Source: an uncultured Bacteroidales bacterium (GTDB lineage Bacteria; Bacteroidota; Bacteroidia; Bacteroidales; UBA932). From it: a stretch of 64,000 nucleotides of DNA. Below the pieces are notes generated by a model, which saw only the letters and a list, made by a program, of their open reading frames with translations, did no database searches and was not told where the DNA came from. Of this stretch, positions 57,660 to 64,000 are shown one piece after another; the stretch's first letter is position 1; every line of letters begins with the position of its first letter. The stretch lies in assembly GCA_944323505.1 (NCBI GenBank), contig CALUST010000011.1:62001-126000 (forward strand), in the 5' to 3' direction. Made by a program: the position numbers and the translations under genes.

Positions 57660-58451
57660 ATGAGACTTATAATAGAAAACGACGACAAGAAAGGCTCAGT
57701 ATGGGCCGCCAGATACATTGTTTCACGCATAAAGGCAAAGGCTGCCGTCACCGACAGGCCTTTCGTGCTCGGGCTGCCGACAGGGTCGACCCCGATAGGG
57801 ACATACAAGGAACTCATCAGGATGTACGAGGCCGGCGAGGTCTCTTTCAGGAATGTCATAACATTCAATATGGACGAATATGTCGGGCTGCCGGAATCCC
57901 ACCCTGAGAGTTACCACTCATTCATGGCCAGGAATTTCTTCAACCACGTGGATGTCCCTAAGGAGAACATAAACATCCTCAACGGCAACGCCCCTGACCT
58001 TGCTGCCGAATGCGCATCATACGAAGCAAGAATCGAGGCTGCCGGGGGCATCGACCTGTTCATGGGCGGCGTCGGGGAAGACGGGCACCTCGCATTCAAC
58101 GAGCCGTTCTCCTCACTTGTGTCAAGGACCCGCGTGAAGACCCTCACATACGACACAAGGGTGGTCAATTCGAGATTCTTCGACAACGACATCGACAAGG
58201 TGCCGGCCCTCGCGCTCACAGTAGGCGTCGGGACAGTGATGTCTGCCAAGGAAGTGCTTGTCCTCGCATTCGGGCACAAGAAGGCACGTGCACTCCAGCA
58301 GGCGGTGGAAGGGGCATATTCACAGTCCTGCACCCTCTCTGCCCTCCAGGCACATCCGCACGGTATCATCGTATGCGACGAACTCGCCGTAGGGGAGTTG
58401 AAAGTGGACACATACAGATATTTCAAGGACATAGAGAAAGCCAATCTCTGA
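57660..58451 (+). CDS. nagB: Glucosamine-6-phosphate deaminase
   Basis: This 263-residue enzyme converts glucosamine-6-phosphate to fructose-6-phosphate and ammonia. Asp72 (NMDEYVG), Asp141, His143 and Glu148 ([16 protein letters not shown]) occupy the same numbers as in E. coli NagB. The ATG at 57660 ([20 protein letters not shown]) aligns with the E. coli start. It follows the fusion gene by 48 bp. Confidence 0.96.
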   Translation: MRLIIENDDKKGSVWAARYIVSRIKAKAAVTDRPFVLGLPTGSTPIGTYKELIRMYEAGEVSFRNVITFNMDEYVGLPESHPESYHSFMARNFFNHVDVPKENINILNGNAPDLAAECASYEARIEAAGGIDLFMGGVGEDGHLAFNEPFSSLVSRTRVKTLTYDTRVVNSRFFDNDIDKVPALALTVGVGTVMSAKEVLVLAFGHKKARALQQAVEGAYSQSCTLSALQAHPHGIIVCDELAVGELKVDTYRYFKDIEKANL

Positions 58452-58494
58452 CAAGGTCCGGGACACGAAGGCATAAACTTAATAACTGATATTC

Positions 58495-60069
58495 ATGACA
58501 AGACTGCAAATGATTTATCCTGTTGCAGGGACTGTGGTGCTCGGCATGACCTGCATCGCCTGCCAGCAGAAGACAAGCAAGGACGGGCCGTACAACATAG
58601 TGTACATCATGACCGATGACCACACGGCACAGATGATGAGCTGCTACGACACCCGCTATATCGAGACGCCGAATCTCGACCGTATCGCGGCGGACGGGGT
58701 CAGGTTCACCAACAGTTTTGTAGCCAACTCCCTGAGCGGGCCGAGCAGGGCGTGCATGCTGACAGGAAAGCATTCCTGCGCAAACAGATTCTTCGACAAT
58801 ACCACCTGCGTATTCGACGGGTCACAGCAGACTTTCCCGAAACTGCTCAGAGAGGCGGGATACCAGACCGCTCTTGTGGGGAAATGGCATCTTGAGAGCC
58901 TGCCGACAGGATTTGACTATTGGGAGGTGGTGCCCGGACAGGGAGACTATTACAATCCGGACTTCATCACCCAGCAGAACGACACCATCCAAAAGCACGG
59001 CTACATCACGGACATCATAACAAATGATGCCATAGACTGGTTAGAGAACAAGAGGGACGAGAAAAAACCGTTCTGCCTGCTCATACACCACAAGGCCATA
59101 CACAGGAACTGGATGGCTGACACCACCGACCTCGCCCTGTACGAGGACAAGGACTTCCCTCTGCCTGAGACCTTCTACGATGACTACAAGGGACGCCCTG
59201 CCGCCGCAGCCCAGGAGATGAGCATTGCAAAGGACATGGACCTCATCTATGACCTGAAGATGCTTGCCCCTGGCAAGGACTCAAGGCTGAAAGAGACTTA
59301 CGAGAAGTTCATCGGAAGGATGGACGAGAAGCAGAGAGCCGCATGGGACAGGTTCTACGGGCCGATAATCGAGGACTTCATCAGGAAGAACCCTCAGGGG
59401 AAGGAACTCGCGGAATGGAAGTTCCAGAGATACATCAAGGACTACATGAAGACGGTGAAGTCCCTTGACGACAATGTAGGCGTGGTGCTCGACTACCTTG
59501 ACAGTAAAGGGCTGCTGGAGAATACGCTTGTGGTATACACTTCAGACCAGGGCTTCTACATGGGAGAGCACGGATGGTTCGACAAGAGGTTCATGTACGA
59601 GGAATCAATGAGGACACCTCTGATAATGAGGCTTCCGGACGGGTTTGACAGGAGAGGCGACATCACCGAACTGGTACAGAACATCGACTATGCACCGACA
59701 TTCCTCGAACTTGCCGGGGCGGAGATTCCGGACGACATCCACGGCGTCTCTCTGGTGCCTCTTCTCAGAGGCGAGCACCCGGAGGACTGGCGCACCTCTC
59801 TCTACTATCATTTCTATGAATACCCTGCGGAGCACATGGTCAAGAGGCATTACGGCATCCGCACAGACAGATACAAACTCATCCATTTCTACAACGACAT
59901 AGACGAGTGGGAGCTGTTCGACATGCAGAACGACCCTAATGAGCTGCACAATCTCTATGGGGAGAAAGGCTATGAAGAGATTACTGCCGACCTGAAGGAG
60001 CAGATGCTTGCCCTGCAGGAGCAATATGACGACCCTGTACGTTTCTCTCCGGACAGGGACAGGGAATAA
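58495..60069 (+). CDS. Sulfatase (formylglycine-dependent, Ser type), probably of the N-acetylglucosamine-6-sulfatase kind
   Basis: This 524-residue enzyme has a lipoprotein or signal sequence (VVLGMTCIACQQ). The sulfatase metal site has Asp41/Asp42 (MTDDHT) and the active-site Ser81 in SGPSRACMLTGK, which an anaerobic maturase would convert to formylglycine. TSDQGFYMGEHGWFDKR supplies further ligands. The amino-sugar genes next to it suggest 6-sulfated GlcNAc, but the substrate is inferred from context only. The gene lies 43 bp after nagB. Confidence 0.9.
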   Translation: MTRLQMIYPVAGTVVLGMTCIACQQKTSKDGPYNIVYIMTDDHTAQMMSCYDTRYIETPNLDRIAADGVRFTNSFVANSLSGPSRACMLTGKHSCANRFFDNTTCVFDGSQQTFPKLLREAGYQTALVGKWHLESLPTGFDYWEVVPGQGDYYNPDFITQQNDTIQKHGYITDIITNDAIDWLENKRDEKKPFCLLIHHKAIHRNWMADTTDLALYEDKDFPLPETFYDDYKGRPAAAAQEMSIAKDMDLIYDLKMLAPGKDSRLKETYEKFIGRMDEKQRAAWDRFYGPIIEDFIRKNPQGKELAEWKFQRYIKDYMKTVKSLDDNVGVVLDYLDSKGLLENTLVVYTSDQGFYMGEHGWFDKRFMYEESMRTPLIMRLPDGFDRRGDITELVQNIDYAPTFLELAGAEIPDDIHGVSLVPLLRGEHPEDWRTSLYYHFYEYPAEHMVKRHYGIRTDRYKLIHFYNDIDEWELFDMQNDPNELHNLYGEKGYEEITADLKEQMLALQEQYDDPVRFSPDRDRE

Positions 60070-63669
<3,600 letters not shown>

Positions 63670-63687
63670 GACTAAGACATACGAAAA

Positions 63688-63722
63688 AGAGAGCCTGGTC
63701 GCGATGACCAGGCTCTCTTTTT
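63688..63722. terminator. Bidirectional intrinsic terminator
   Basis: A perfect 11-bp stem, AGAGCCTGGTC (63690-63700) and GACCAGGCTCT (63706-63716), has T residues on the plus exit and A residues on the other side. It closes the amino-sugar operon and the tRNA-Leu transcript. Confidence 0.85.
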
Positions 63723-63723
63723 G

Positions 63724-63809
63724 TGGTGCGGATGGCGAGAGTCGAACTCGCACAGGCTTACGCCCACCACCCCCTCAAAGTGGCGTGTCTACCATTTCAC
63801 CACATCCGC
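63724..63809 (-). tRNA. tRNA-Leu (anticodon GAG)
   Basis: The minus strand folds with acceptor GCGGATG/CATCCGC, anticodon stem CCACT/GGTGG with loop TTGAGGG (GAG, reads CUU/CUC), a long variable arm (class II, as in leucine tRNAs) and T-arm GTTCGACTC. CCA is encoded at the 3' end (63724-63726), unlike the tRNA-Pro in this window. Confidence 0.94.
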
Positions 63810-63824
63810 TTTTGGTTTGGGACT

Positions 63825-63856
63825 GCAAAGATACATCGAATTTGTCAAAATACAAA
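63825..63856 (-). promoter_or_regulatory. Promoter of tRNA-Leu
   Basis: Minus-strand TTTG (63853-63856), 19 bp, then TATCTTTGC (63825-63833) is a full Bacteroidota promoter about 15 bp before the tRNA. Confidence 0.75.
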
Positions 63857-63878
63857 TTTTTTTTCGATTATCCGCATT

Positions 63879-64000
63879 TTATTCAATCTTGTCCCAATAG
63901 ACCGTCTGCGAAATCCCCAGCAGGGAGCCTCTGACCCTCAGACGTCCGTCAGGCTCAAAGTCACATACGACATTGGCACGGAGTCCCCTGGTCGGGTCAT
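63879..64000 (-). CDS. 3' end of an unrecognised protein gene
   Basis: The minus-strand frame ends at a TAA (63879-63881) and stays open to the window edge for 40 codons, ending GISQTVYWDKIE. The visible piece is beta-strand-like (LRANVVCDFEPDGRLRVRG). No family was recognised, and start and function lie outside the window. Confidence 0.45.
   Translation of the reverse strand, partial: DPTRGLRANVVCDFEPDGRLRVRGSLLGISQTVYWDKIE

Overview
The window is a chromosomal segment from a member of the Bacteroidales (phylum Bacteroidota), roughly 50% G+C. The evidence is a SusC/SusD pair, many lipoproteins with Bacteroidota-type signal peptides, promoters of the TTTG-N19-TAnnTTTG type, ECF sigma/anti-sigma pairs, an S-type sulfatase, a membrane pyrophosphatase and the Bacteroidota ATP synthase gene order atpDCBEFHAG. 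I cannot fix the genus. No insertion sequences, phage genes, CRISPR arrays or rRNA genes were seen.

Layout. 1-7455 (minus strand) is the complete F-type ATP synthase operon, followed directly by the start of an M64-type peptidase lipoprotein. 7595-12456 holds a two-component system (PhoR/PhoB type) divergent from a phosphate transporter, with a likely Pho box between them. 12517-14166 holds tRNA-Pro, a LolD-like ATPase and a tRNA methyltransferase. 14173-17551 (minus) runs split transketolase, ECF sigma factor, anti-sigma-like protein and a small periplasmic protein. 17800-19744 holds malate dehydrogenase, a structured RNA element and a phosphopantetheinyl transferase. 20054-22772 is the anaerobic ribonucleotide reductase pair nrdDG. 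22735-27123 (minus) holds a TPR protein, an EnvC-like protein and a dehydrogenase with a zinc-finger tail. 27299-29135 is an ECF sigma factor and a membrane-anchored beta-barrel partner. 29159-30664 is mlaFE.

30963-44961 is a polysaccharide-utilisation-like locus that lacks glycoside hydrolases. It has two related repeat-containing lipoproteins, SusC, SusD, a large surface lipoprotein, a subtilisin-type peptidase and a lipocalin-like lipoprotein, closed by a strong terminator. This suggests a protein or peptide substrate.

45202-53106 is mostly housekeeping: comM, tsaE, an unknown lipoprotein, and a sufB-pnuC-sufC-sufD-ispE operon. 53201-55399 is a K+-dependent membrane pyrophosphatase. 55695-63669 is an amino-sugar operon: a NagB-like/PIG-L fusion with altered active-site residues, a canonical NagB, a sulfatase and a GH2 beta-galactosidase. 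Together these would suit sulfated Gal-GlcNAc glycans such as mucin or keratan sulfate. The window ends with tRNA-Leu and the 3' end of an unrecognised gene.

The most unusual item is the RNA element at 18866-19017 upstream of the phosphopantetheinyl transferase. It has several well-supported stems, and one strand is shared between a long-range stem and an intrinsic terminator hairpin.
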